From contig JAKSXM010000007.1 in assembly GCA_022575985.1 (NCBI GenBank), positions 13,022,501-13,086,500 of the forward strand: DNA of 64,000 bases, given 5' to 3'. Positions 12,354-27,300 of this stretch are shown here, piece by piece (within the stretch, counting starts at the first letter, position 1; the number at the start of each line of letters is the position of its first letter). The notes under the pieces were generated by a model. The model had not been told where the DNA came from, searched no databases, and saw only the letters and a list, made by a program, of their open reading frames with translations. Source of the DNA: Anagrus nilaparvatae (taxonomy: Eukaryota; Arthropoda; Insecta; Hymenoptera; Mymaridae). A program made the position numbers and the translations under genes.

Positions 12354-15300
12354 GTAAGTTTAATTTACAAAAAAAATTTTTTCATGTGATTTTTTGTGAA
12401 ATATTTTTTTATTCATGTTTTTTTACATTTTAAAATTTGTGATTGTTTCTTAAGCCAGAGAAAATATAAGTGAAATTGATCATTTAACATTTTTTTTATT
12501 GCTTAAAAGAAAGTAATTTTTTTTTTTTCTTAAAAGATTCTAAGCTACACATAATCTATAAATTTATTATTATTATTATTATTTAAATGAAATAAATTAA
12601 AAAAAATTTCTATTTATTTAAAAAGTGAGATATGCCTATTTTTTTTAAATTACATAGAAACGTGTACATGAAAGTTTTTTTTGTTTTATAAGATGCGGAT
12701 AATTCTAGAATAAAATTGTCTTCATCTGATGTGTAAATAATAATAATTAAATAGTTTTATATAAATAAATGACTGTTATTAAAATATATGTAATTTTTAA
12801 AATGAAATAGGGGTTTCTCTATTGAGAAATTTATAAGATTATAGGATTTTGAAATTTTTTTTGCAAGATTTTTTTTTTTAAATTGGTTTTTTAGAAAAAT
12901 ATTGAGACATTTTTTAAGTTGTGGTCTAAATTAATTTATGAATGTATGTAAGGTTACTTAATGTTATCTGAAATTATTTCTGGATTTTTGGCTTCTCGGA
13001 GGAAAAGGGCGTGCCGAAAAGTTTTAAAAAAAGTAATCAAATTTTATTAGTCTTCATGGTATAAAAGCTAAAGAAAATTTTTAAAAGTAGTATAATTTCG
13101 TGTATGAGTAAGAAACGGAGTTTTATGAGCAAAAAATTGGGTATTACGATCTCGTGTCCAGATTGCACTAAAACTAAAATCCGAGCCGAAAAGTAAAAGC
13201 GTTCTGGACCCTGACAAGAAAATTTTATTTTTTTACTTGTTTTATTAAAAAAATTAAACAAAAGAAAAAAATTCATTTGCCAGAAAGAAAACTTTTGCTG
13301 CGGGTACAATTTTTTTTAGTATAATTAATTTTTTCTCTAATCTCTATTTCTCTCTGATTGTCACAAACTATACAGCTGGAAATTCGAGACAAATTATTTA
13401 AATTTCATAATTTTTATAAGTTTACGCATAAAAAACTACATTTTTTACAGTGTACACTATAAATATTACTTTTTTGTATGTATTTCATAAAATCAAATGT
13501 AATTATCTTTTATGCAACATTTACTTTTTAATAATTTTAAAAGGTTTCGTATCTTTCTTTTACAAAAAAAAAATTAACTAAAAAGTTTTAATCATTTGTT
13601 GGAAACTTTTTTTCTTTATACTTATTTTTTAAAATTATTTATTATGACTGAAAATTAATTTATATTTAGCAATCTAAAAATTAATGTTAATGGAAAAATT
13701 TTATATTAGGCTGGTTCATAATTTAAGGAAATTTTAAAATATGCGGAATCATGTTCGGATAGCCTATAAAATTTGAACCCAATATTATGTAAAGTTATTA
13801 TTCTTGATCAAAAACTCAGAAATCAGAATCTCAGAAATTTTACATACCAAATACCACTACCAGAATTTCGGTCGTGGGAACTGGATATTTTTTAGTGTAA
13901 TCATGTTTTAGAAATAAAAAACGATTTGTGCTTTTCTTTATTGTTATCGTTTCAATCCCATGCAATTTTTTTTACAAAATCCTACTTTTTTCTGCCCACT
14001 TGCAAAGTTTTCCACTATTTTCCTATACAAAAATCGTTAAAAATGCATTTTTAGATGAAACATGACAATTCTTTACCAAACAAAAAATTATCGACCACCC
14101 TAATATATAAATTTATCAAGCATATAATAAAATATTACTTATTTCTACTTAAAAACTGCATAAATATATAAAATCTTTTATGAATAAAAAAAAAAATGTT
14201 ACTTAATTATAATGTAATAAAAAAAAAAATTTGTTATTTATTATGAGAAGTAATTTCTTATACAATAGATATTCATATAATGAATTGTACGAGGCAAAGA
14301 AAAATCTATAGATAAAATTATATAAAAATGAATGTGCATTAGTATGGAACTTGATTTAAAAATTATTTTTATGCAATTAGAAGGTGTTAAAACCGACCTT
14401 TAATTAAAGAAAATATAAAGATCTTGAAAGTTTTATAAATGGAAATGAGTTACATGGGCTCGTAAAACTTGGCCTTGCATAAATATTCAAAGTTTACAAT
14501 GGTATTTATTTTGAAACTTTTTATAACCCAAAATTTTAAAATTAGTATCACCCTAATATACACTAATAAAAATTATTTTTTCAGCATAAAAAATAAATTA
14601 TATCATGTTTTTCTATGTAAAATTTTTTTTAATAAAAATATTGCATAGATCAGTTCAGTGTCAATGTTACCGGTCTGTTTATTTTAGCTATAAATAATAA
14701 TTACATATTAAATTAAATATACACTACTACTACTACTGCTTTCACACCAGTAACGAATAATTTTCTTCTAATGTTTTTACTGCTAATATTGAAAATTTTC
14801 TTTTATTTTTTTTAATTTAGATAAAAATATATATTAGACTGGTTGTTATTTTATAGTAATTTAGGGGCTAGAAAGAGATAATTTTATTGGTTTTTGAACT
14901 TGATTAAAAACAGTCCAGTAAATTATCCTTTATTGATAATAAATTGTAACATAAAAATACAATTTTACAATTTTTATCAAAATTAAAATATTTATGAATA
15001 ATACAAGTTATATCCTTGGAAAGTCAGTAAAAACACACACACACAAACATTTAATAATAATCATTACTATTTGCATCGATATTATATTAATAAACAATAT
15101 TTTTTAAAATTTCACTTAATTATAATTATTAAAAAGAAAAATTATTATCATTAATCAATAAAATAAAAAATACAGCTGATAATAAACCATTTTTTATTTC
15201 ATACAATTTAATGGTCTAACTGTATTTATTTATTAATAAATCTACTTAATACTTGTAATAATTTTTCTATGTATAAAACGTATTTATACATAATAATCAT

Positions 15301-18300
15301 AAATCTTTTGAGAAAACTTGTCGACGTTATAAATATTGAATTTTTTTTTTTTTATAGTTTTGAATATAAAAAATTTTGTTTGTATGCAAACTTCATTTAT
15401 TTTAATTATTGTGTAGTTTACATTATTTGGGCTGTTTTTCTGGTTAGTAATTATTATAATTTTTTTCTTTTTTTAAAATTATTTATTAAAGTAATTTGAT
15501 GATTTTATGAGAAATTATTAGCAAATTTTTGAAAATTAATTCTATTGATAATATACAGAATAAAACTATTGGATACAACTGATAATTGTAAATATCAATT
15601 TAAAATGCAATATCCAAAAGAATATTACAGTTCCAAAAAAAGTATCAGATCTTTAAAAATGTTAATAATTTTTTAAAAAACTGCTTTTTGAAATAAACCT
15701 TAACATTTAATACAATAAATATATTTACGAAGATCACTAGATATAAAACAATACCTTCAGCAAACTCAAAATTATTAATAAGAGAATAAAATTTAATGAT
15801 AAAATAAGTAATTTAAGAAACTATAATTTTTTCTGTATATTTATAATATCAAAAATGCATTTCTCTTTCGAGAAATTAAAAAAATTTCAAACATTTACTA
15901 ATACCAAATAATGTTTTATTTTTTCACCATCATTAACCAAGTGTTATTACTAATATTTTTAAATCTGTAACATTTGGCCATTAGTTAGATAATACTCTCA
16001 AAAAATTCCTAATTTATTAAAAATTGTAAATTCGTTATATTCATAAATAATAATAAATACGTAAATAAAATTCAATCTTTAATACTTTAATGATAGTAAG
16101 CATAAGAAATTTTAACACTCAATAATTTTTTATATATTAGGTTTGTTCTATTTGTCCTACTCTTTTCCTTCTATGGTAGACTGGGGTTGACTTAAAAAAA
16201 AAAAAATTAAGTTTTTCAATAAATAGAAGACCACTATTCGTTAAATGTCGTGCTTTTTCCAAATCCACCATTAGTTTTGTCCTAGCACCCCAAAAATAGG
16301 GGTGAAAAGAGATAAAACGAGAATTTTAATAAAACGACGAATAATGATTCTCTCAAGAGGCTGTTATAAAATAATAATAAAAAGTTCGTAAAATATCTTT
16401 TTTGGATATAAAATTAATATTTTCTATGAAAAAATGTGGCTAGATACCTTATTAGGTAAGAAAATTTATTTTTAAAGTATTAAAAAAACCACCTCTATTC
16501 ACCAAATAAGGTTGAATCTTAACCTATAAGGTATGCAGTCCACATTTTTCATGCATAAAATATTAGTGTTACATCCAAAAATGATATTTTATGAACTAAA
16601 TATTATTATTGCAAAACATTAAACAACTGTCATTTTCAAAATTCAAATTTTACCTCTTAACGGCGAATTTACCAGTAGGGGTCGATTTTTAGTGTTCTAT
16701 CTATTGAAAATCTTATTTTTTCTTTGAGTTTCCGTAATCTTCCGCTCAAGCACTAATAGCCTAAGCTAATTGTTTTATTATATAGCAGCATTATCAAATA
16801 TGCACAAATAATAATAATATAATACAATTATAATACATGAATCATTATAGTGAACTTCAATAATTTGAGAATAGCCATCGTATGAATTTTATTATAATCG
16901 GACATAAATAATTTAAGTTCCACGAAACTCAAAAAATTAAATTTGAGCAAGTATAATATAGGTAGTTTTAAGAAGTGAACTTATTTACCTTATTTATAAT
17001 GTCGATAACGCATTTCTCTTTCGAGAAAATAGTGACAGTTTAAATATTTGAAAGCAATAATAATATATTTAGCTCTAGCAAGTTAGCCTAAACCAAACAA
17101 AAATATAAATATAAACACATAAATTATAAACGCATAATTTTAGTCGCGGGCACCTTTCAATAAAATGTCTAATTATATAAGAAATTGCATTATTATTATT
17201 AATAACTTCTAAATATTCACATATCTATAAAATAAATAATAAAATTTAATTAATTTTTTATGCCCCTCTGATTTCACCCTAAAATATACGGACCTAAAAC
17301 CGTGAGCCACCTTAAATTTAAATAAGTAATCCAATAAAATGAGTCCCTAAAAATCTTGTTTTTACTCTAAAATATTAAATTTAAAGTATAAAAATTTCTT
17401 TTAAACCTAATTCATTTGGCCAACAAAGAATAAAATTTTTATATTCCGAAAATCGTTAAAACCAAGTCAAATACTCCATATACACACAAAAATATATCAG
17501 CATGAAAAAAAATATTTCTATCAATTAATTAATTAAAGAATAAAAAATTTTCTTACAATCACTTTAACAAATAAGTGCATAACAACTTATTCAACAAAAA
17601 ATAAAATTTTTCCTAATTGAATTTTCTGTATACTATTGAACTTGACATTAAAAAAAATAAAAATAAAAATAAAAAAAAAACAAACACACACATTCTTACA
17701 TATACATAACTTGTTAAAAGAAAAACTGAAAAAAAAACTGTATTACGTTCACTTTCTCTTTCAATTAAAGCATGTCAAATAGAAAGAAAATGTCAAGGAC
17801 TTTTTGTTTAAAGGAAAATTACACAGTATAAATAATTTTAATTATTTTTTTTTTATCTTTAAAATAAATAGAATATTTTATCAATTTTGATCCTATTGTA
17901 TTATCGAATAATATCAAGAAATAGAAACTTTACTTCCTGTGTTTGATAATTGAATTTAATTGATCTTGATATAATACAGTTTAAACTAAATCAGCTTTAT
18001 ATTATATATAAATTTAACTAATCTTGGAACGTGTATGTTTAATATCGATTTGTAAACTATATAACTTTCTTCTATTCACTCGATTTCTATACGTGTGTAC
18101 TTTTCTTATTACTTTGTGATTTAATTAATTTAGTTTGGATAACATAAAAAGTTATCTTAGAGAAATTTAAGAGAAATTTTAGGAATTATTAGGTTTTTGC
18201 AGAGTTTTGATAATTTTGGGTTTTTTAAATTTCATGAAGATAATTTATGTGGACTAGTTTTAATTAGGTTATAAATACTGAAACATTTTGTTTTTAAATA

Positions 18301-21300
18301 AATATTGTTTTAAATCTAAATTTTTGTAATTTTTGATATTATAAAAGTTCATTAGTGATTAATGGAACAACAAGTTTTTACACCTACAGAAGCTGATAAA
18401 TTTAAAATCATTATTTTTTTTATCAAGTATTTTTATTTTTTAAAAATTCTTCGTTTTTTAACATTTTTAATCCTATTATATTTTCATTAAAATAGAAATT
18501 CATAATCACTTCAACAGTTTGAAATTTTACAAAATTAGAAAAAAGTCTTTTTCCTATTCAAAACTTTTTATTAAAACAAAAATTTAGTCAATATTACTTT
18601 TTTTGAATGATAAAATATGTAAAAACTAAAATTTAATTATAAATCTTGCTCACACAAACGGCATCTGAAACTCGATCTTAAACAACAATTGTGGTCTTAT
18701 GGTTAAGAATTATAAAATAATTCAATAATAACATGGCAACATTATCCTACTCAAAAAAATAAATATTAAGAATCAGTAAAAAAATTTATCAGCCTGTCGT
18801 AAATTAAAATAATTAATATATGATTAAATTCAATGTTAGCAGATGCATAAATTAGGACATCCTTATATTTATAATATCGGGAATGCATTTCTCTTTCGAG
18901 TAAATATTGACACTTTGAATTATTGTAATATTAAATTTTTAGACATTTGTTTAGTTTCAAATTTTACTGTATATTCTATTTTCTTCAAAATATTTAATCT
19001 AATATGTTATTAAGTGTATTATATTTATTCGAATATTTTAATTCAAAAAACTTTTAATTTCATAAATTTTAAATACTAATATAATATTCATCATCGAAAC
19101 AGAAATTTATAATCTAAATATTATCATATTTAACCTCGCATTAGGGCTTCAAAAAAATTTTGATTATATACAATATTTGTACTGATATAACATATAATAT
19201 TCTAAATGAACCTCTCAACCAATATAACCCAATAGAACTCAAAAAAATTAATAATATGAAAAATTATTAAATACATACAGTATTTTTAGAATCAACGCTA
19301 CATAAACAGATAAAGATTTAATCTCGGATTTAATTCGTAAATTAAATTAATGAACATAAAAATAAAATTTAGTAATAATATAAGTGATTTCCTACAACGA
19401 ACTTATCTTATATATAATATCAAGAACGCATTTCTCTTTCGAGAAAATAGTAGCAATTCAAGTCTTTACTATCAGAGTATTCCAAAATTCGGGCGCGCGG
19501 CGCTAAAGTGTACCGTTTTTAACATGGTTTTCAACTACGTCTTTGATTTTAGTACGTACTAACCTGAATCAAAAAGAATTATTTGTTATTGTTTGTTATT
19601 TATAAATGAAAATAAGACAAAAGTTTTTATAATTTTTACTTTTTAATAACAAACAATAACAATTTTCTCCTTTATTTCAGGCTATTACGTACTTAAATCA
19701 GAAAAAATCAAATGTTTAAATACGTATTACGTTTTGTGAACAGCGCGGCGCGCACGATTTTTGGAACACCTTAGCGCCGTGCGCCCGTATTTCGGAATAC
19801 TCTGTATATGATAAAATTTTTATGAATCTTTTTAGTTATGATCTTACCTGCATTTACTATTTCATACAAAATTTTTATTCAGAAGCAATATAACGTGTAG
19901 TCTACTTCAAAAAATGTAGAAAGTACACCAATTTAAACATTACATTTTTTTTTTAAGAAAAAAATAATAAGACAAATTAATAAAATTTAATTTTTCAGTC
20001 TAAAATAAGACTTGCATTGGATATAAAATCCCTAAAGCAGCTTAGAGTCTCGCGAAATTAGAAAAAATAAATTTTCCTATTCTGTACTTTTTTTTATTTA
20101 AAAAAATTAACTTTCCATTACTTATTTTTAAGAAATATAACTTTTATAATAAAAAAGTTATGAAAAGACTAAAATTTAATTTTGAATAAAAATCCCAAAA
20201 AAAATTGAAAAAAGCCATTCAACGGACCCCTTAGAAATTAAACAAAACTAATTTCTTTTCTCACGAATAAAAAAAAATTTACAATTTAGTTCAAATTTTC
20301 TTAGAAAATATGATACTCTACTAAACAAATAATTAAATAAATTTACTTTGCATAAAGAAACATAAATAAAAGCTATTCTTTAAAATTTATTATTTATGTA
20401 AAATAATATTAAGTAAAATTTTGTAACAAGTCATAACTTAATAATAACTTTTATTTTAAATAAAATATGTTTCTTGAATTTACTTATTAACTAAAAATTT
20501 CTCACTATAGCGGAAAGTATGCTTGGTTTGTGCTCACTGATGCAAAACATTTAAGTATTCTTTTAATACGTGTTTATATTAAAATAAATATTTAGTATTA
20601 TAAAAGGGTAACTGCGTGAACAGTGAATGACCTATAAAATTTCAATTAATTATTACATTTCTCCCATAAAAATAAAACATTCATCCATTGTTGAGTTACA
20701 TAAATATGATAATCTGATTTTTATAAGCAGTTTTTTTTATTGAAATAATTTATCTGTTATGTTTGAAATTATCTGAACTTGTTATATTTTTAGTACGTCT
20801 CTAGATGTCGCATCACTTTCTCGTAAAAGAAGCGTGTTTCATATTCTATATAAGTTATTTACTCTGGGACTCGATTGTATCTAAATCTCCTTATATATTA
20901 TTTAATTATCTTTATTATTTTACTTTATTAAACTTATAAATTATCGATTTTACTTAAATTTACCATTTTTGTGAATGTTATTAATACTATCGCTAGATAT
21001 TTATCGCTAGTGATTATAAAGTAGGTATGAAGTTATTATATACATTATCCATTCTTAAATTATAATTGCAGAATATTGCAGCAGAATTTACAATTGCCGT
21101 TAATGAGGTTTTTGGTTTCGTAGTCTGGAATTAAAAACTAAAATTGTATTCATCTTTTGTTTTTAAATAATTTTGTATAAATAGGTTTTAAACCTTAAAA
21201 TTTAATAATATTGGATATAAAATCTACCATGAAAGGTCTTCCAAAATTACTTGCTTCTTGTTTCTCAAATTCACTCACTTTAAGGAAAAAGTTCTTAAAT

Positions 21301-24300
21301 ATTTTAAAACTTTTTAATTTTTTTTGAAAGTAATTGTGTTTTGAAGATATGAAAACACGTGTATATGCTAAATTAGATTTCCCAAGAATCTAATTTTTCT
21401 GCTCTTGCTTTAATTGAATTTAAGACCAATTAGAAAACGTTTAAAAATCAATTTATCTTATGCCAGCTTTAATGACATTTAATTTAATAACTACCTTCAC
21501 TTTTAATTACATGATTGTAAAAATTTTACTAATTCGGATTAAAAAAAATTGCCAAAATCATTCAATATATTTTATTAAAATTTTGCTTTTATCTTCAAAC
21601 TAATATTCTTTAAAAATTACTTTTTTTATATTTTCATTAATCTGATTTACTAATTATGCATACACACAGTTTTGCTTCTGTATGTAGCGATATAAACTGA
21701 TAATAAATATGTAAATTAGAATTCAAAGTACCATACTAACATACTGAAACAGATAAACATATTATATGCAAAAAGAAAAAACTTAATTGCTTTTTATATT
21801 CAATAATTAATATTATTAATTTTCGAAGTAATAACCGAGCTATCTTAAAATATAAAAATGAATTAAATATGCCATGAAAACTTTAATGTGTATTTTTGCA
21901 TTATGCAAATTACGAATGTTATAATAAAAAAAAAGTTAATAACGAATTTTTAAATTTTTAAGTGTGTATGTGTATTAGTATGGGTTGTTGTAGAGCGAAG
22001 CTCTACTTTATACCGAATAAACTTTCAGTTCTTGCGTAGACGATTTAGAGAAAACTATCTGTCAGGTTGCTTTCATATTTTAAACTTAAGCTTTTATCAA
22101 CAAATTAATCACCAAAATCTATACAGTTGTTATAGATTTTATGACAGACGTTATCATCATGAAGATGAACTGTATAGATTTTGATGATTTTTGTTTTGAT
22201 TGGAAGATTTCATGCATGTTTGTACGTCTTAAAAGGCAGCTATTATAAATTATGCTTTTATTATCTTATTTTGTAACTTTGGTACCATCAAAAACATAAT
22301 TGTGTTTATTAAAATTCAGTATATGGGACTTTTAAAAAATTTTTAATATTTTTGAAGGGTATTTACGTCAATGGGATATGTTTATGTAAATATAATAAAA
22401 CATGTGAAAATATTATAAAGATAATGTCCTTTTTCAAGGCAGTGGCCGGAAAGCACGTATTTCCTCGCTACTGCGTGGACGGTAAATAGGCATTTTTTTG
22501 CTTTGACGAAAAAACTGCGAAACATTATAAAAAGATTTCTCTGATCACAGCTTAGTAATTAACAGATGAAAATAGCAATAAAATTGTAAAAAATAACCAA
22601 AGTTGGCTCCAAAAAAGGTGTCTACTCAATAAAGCTTCAGGAACTTTTTTGGAAAAATCTCCCTTAGCCTCATAAAAGTAAATCCTAGATTCTTCAGATA
22701 ACACGTATTAGAATTTTTAGAATCAAATTTTTGTATAAAACCCTGAACACAATAAATCTAAAAAAGTAAACTGAATTCAGGTTTTGACTACGGGGGATTT
22801 CTGAGATACTTTTTTTACTATTTGTTCCAAAACAAATAGTAAAGGTTCTAAAATTCGAAATTCAAAAAGTAAAGTTTATTTCTTCAAATAAAAAAACGTT
22901 GTAAATAAAAAAACCTATAAAAATCTGAAAAAATAATCACACTTCTAAAACCCAACTACCAGTCTAGTATACATTGAGTAAATTTATATACTACAATCTT
23001 ATATATTTACATTAAATATACGTATTTGATAATCCTCTTCAAAAAAATTGCTCTAAAAACGTCAGAATATTTATTTAATCCTTAAAAAAAAAATTAATTT
23101 TATATTTATTAAAATAAAATAAGAAATATATTATATACTCGTACTACCCGTTACATATAAAATTCTATTAAATCTCTATGAACGCAATTTTATAGTTATT
23201 TGTATAAAAGTTAAATTATATGCTAGCGGTATTATTATTTCATCCTTGTAAATATAAATAAATAAATACCGTATAGGAGCCAGTTTTCGATCAGAAGTCA
23301 CTTTCTTATACCTAGCTGTATCATTATTTGTTGAAAAATATACTTTAAAATTAATAATTCGAGTTAAATATTGTTGCATTTGATCAGGGAAAGTCTATAT
23401 TTTATTATCCCAATTAAAAAAATATTAAATTTATTGATGGGTAATTAATAATTTACATTTATTACAAGTGTGCAAGGTAAGGTAATTTCGATAATGCAAA
23501 TTCTATTTTTGATAATAGTATCATTTTGATCGAATTAATTTTCGATAATTTGAAAATCGTTAAAACTAAGTTTAAATCGCGCGAGTTTTAATAGAATTCT
23601 TATAGGTATAACTATACCTATTTCTTAACTCCCTCTTAACTTCTTTTTTCTTATTTTTTTAATATAAAATACCTATAATAAGAATAAAATATAGTAAACA
23701 ATAGATGAACTACACACTTGTATAATCATGTATTTTAAACATTTATTTATTAAAATTTGCTTTTTAATTTTAATTAACGAAAGATAATAGTTGATATAAT
23801 ATTTTTAAATCTTAAGGAAATAAAATAGACCCCGTGTTTAAGCAACCAGCCGGGTCAATGACTTAGTTCGCGCGCGACATTTTTATAAACAACTCGCATT
23901 TGTTTATCTCTTTATTTATTTGTGTATTTAAAAGTAAAAAAAGCATTAATTTTATGAAACAAGTGTTAGAATATAATTTTTATACATTTTTAATATTAAA
24001 ATAAAGATTTTTTTCTAATTTTAAAGTGTTTCTACGTATTTTTTATAAAAATCAAAGCATTTACGAGCATTTATTGTGTTATAAACAAAGTAATACATAA
24101 GTATATAAGTACTTTAAATTGTGTTTATGTGTGTTAGTTTATTAAATATTCTATTAATTATTATAAAATATAGTATAAATAATGTAATTATGACAAATTT
24201 AATGTATTATTATTAAATAAATATCGTTTAAATTAAAAAAAGTGTAATTAAATTGAAAATATCGAAAATACCCATACGTGTAAAAAAGTTCGGATTCGAT

Positions 24301-27300
24301 TATCGATATACCTATTTAAAATAAATTTGCAATAAATAAGTGAATATAACCCTTTCCCTTCATTTATTAAAGCATCACAACGTAATTAAAAGCATTTTTA
24401 GTATTCGGCATAGAGTAGGTACCCATAAAACTCGATTTTAATAACACACGACATTTGGGGAAAACAATGAGAAAAATCTCTTAAGGTTATACAAGAGAAC
24501 ATTTTTCTTGTTTTTTTTATTAATTTAAATTGTTTTTTAACATCGGTAGGGTAGAAATTAGTTCTTTAGGGTTTATAGTTTCATAATAAAACTCGGTTTT
24601 AGATAAATTATGCATACTTTTTTATATAAACGCTAATTTGTGTGTATTTGATCGAAATTCAATACGTTCGAAAATTGGCTCCTATACGGTATATGAAAAT
24701 AATTGCGTAAAAAAAATCTATACAATAATTTCTTTAATTTACTTGATGATGCAGGTATAAAAAAAAAAAAAACATAAAGACGTCAACTAGAGAGACATGA
24801 AAAAAGGTTACTACATAAGAAATCTCTTAAAATACGCATTTAAAGTTGAGAAAAAAAAAATTATTTATTTATTTCTTATATAAAGAAAATTGAGAATTCA
24901 GGGTAACGAACACATATTGAGATAACGATCTATCTCTAACTATAATGTAATAAAAAATGTGATAATATATCAATTCTTCTTTATACGTAAGTACGCAATA
25001 GTTCGTTACATTGACTTTTATAATAATTTATTTATAAACAAGATTTTTTTAAAAAATATATATAAATTATTCTTTCAATGATCTGGGATTCTTAGATTTT
25101 ATGTTAAGACAGTTAACTTGGGTTTATGTCGATTTGCCACCTTATCATTTTTTTTAATAAGGATTTTTCATCATACGTGTAACATGTTTTTTTTTTTAAA
25201 GAGTTGTTTGTTGTAAATAAAATGAAGTAATGAGGGAAAAATCTTGGATTAATGAGATATTTTTTAGTTTTCGTGTGGAAATGTGTTATCGAATTTTAAC
25301 GCTTTTAAAATTATAGGATTATAAATTCGTAATCAAAGCTTTTAGACACTAAAAAATCATTGAAGTTGATATACCCCGCCGAAATAAACGAGTAAAAATC
25401 ACTTAAATTTTGATAAAAAATGTTTTGAATTTTTTGTAATAAATTAAATTTCGTATCTTCAAAAACGCAGAATTTAATTCTAAATTTACTTGTTTAACCA
25501 TTGAGTTTATATAATAATGTAACAAAATTTACAGCATAAAATTTATTGACAACTTTTCTGATTATTATTTTTTCTATTTTTGCCTTCGTTAAAAAAAATG
25601 ATTTCTTTTTTATAAAAATTTTACAATTGCTTTTATAATAATAATACTTGCCTCAAGGTTTTTTTCTCTTATTTCTTTTTATGAATTATAGATTTAAAAT
25701 TATAATCATAAATATTGATATATAATTTTTATTTATTTTTACTGTTCATTAAGAAAAAAAATGTTGATTTGCATTCTATACTTATTTAAGGTTGAATCAG
25801 GTCGAGATCGAAACTTCTGGAATGTTTAATATTTTTAGCCATTGATCATGTTATGTGTCCCTTAAAATTAAAAAATTATTTTTGAAAATTTATTGACTAT
25901 AGACCGAGATATTAGCGCTTGAAATTTCATTAATTTTTGAGGTACTTAATTAATCAAGACTTTTTTATAAATAATCCGATTTTAAAAATCTTTGAATATA
26001 GTATTTATGACATTATTTAGCATCGATTCACTAAAAAAAAATTTGATTTTCTACGTTTCGTTGCGAATAAATTGATTTTTTGAAAAATTTAGGTTAGGCC
26101 AAAAATCAAAAAACTTGAAATTTATTTCACATTATTATTAAAAATGGAGATTTTTTTTAGTGAATCGATGCTAAATAAAGTCCTGAATAATATATTCAAA
26201 GATTTTTAAAATCAGATTGTTTATAAAAAAGTCTTGATTAATTAAGTACCTCAAAAATTAATGAAATTTCAAGCGCTAATATCTTTGTCTGTAGTCAATA
26301 AATTTTCAAAATTTTTTTTTAAATTTTAAGGGACACATAACATGATCAATGGCTAAAAATATTAAGCATTCCAGAAGTTTCGATCTACAGAAATTTTTAC
26401 CCAAAAAATGCTATTTCTATCCACCTGATTCAACCTTAAAATTGTTTATTGTTGGGAAATTTCATTAAATGTTTTCTTTAAGAATTCCAAAGGTTCTAAC
26501 AGCAAATATGCCTGTTTAGCTAATCAATTATTTATTTTAAGTTTGTTAGAATATTTTATATCAATAAAGCTAATGTTTACTTATATAATTTAAGCCGGTA
26601 GATGTCACTTTTCTCGAAAGAGAAGTGACTTTAATATGTTATATATATAAACGTTTTTGATTTCTTTTTATTACTGTTTATTAAAATATACCTAATACAA
26701 AATATTATTATTTACAAAACTTATAACTTTTGAATTATGTTTCAATATCAAAGTAGATATAGATATCAGATCCAAGAAATCAAGTCAAAACGATATTTTT
26801 AAGACTATTTTAAAAAATCAGTCAAACAAATTTTAAAAAAAAGTAGGTACCTATAGTTTAAGATTTTTTGATGAAAAAAAGTTTGAAAAAAAGAGCTACT
26901 GTGAAATATCGTCGGTTAATTACATACATACATACATACACTCACATACATACTTTTTTTAACGATTTTCTAGCATCCCGAGGTCTCAAAGCGTGCTTAT
27001 ATGCAAAAAAATCAAAATTTCACCTAACACAATCGTTGCTTCATATGAGAAACCAATATAAAGTGTCAAAAATTTATATATATTTTTAGAATACCTAATA
27101 ATCTCAATACCACGCAACAACCCTATTCTATTTATGAATTAAAAATAAAGAGGATTTTTTGAAGATATACTGACTCCTTTTACTTGAAAGCTAGCATGCG
27201 ATTAATTTAGGACTTACAAAAATCTATATGAATTAAACTTAGTTCCTATTCATCTGCATCAAAAATCCAAAATTTATTAACCATTCTATTTTTGAACATG

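Noticed and set aside
13037..13309. 90-codon minus-strand frame
   Set aside because: Phe/Lys-rich translation of AT-rich DNA without domain, splice context or codon bias.
26868..27089. 73-codon frame with THIHT-type repeats
   Set aside because: The repeat is an ATAC microsatellite read in frame; no other protein-like feature.
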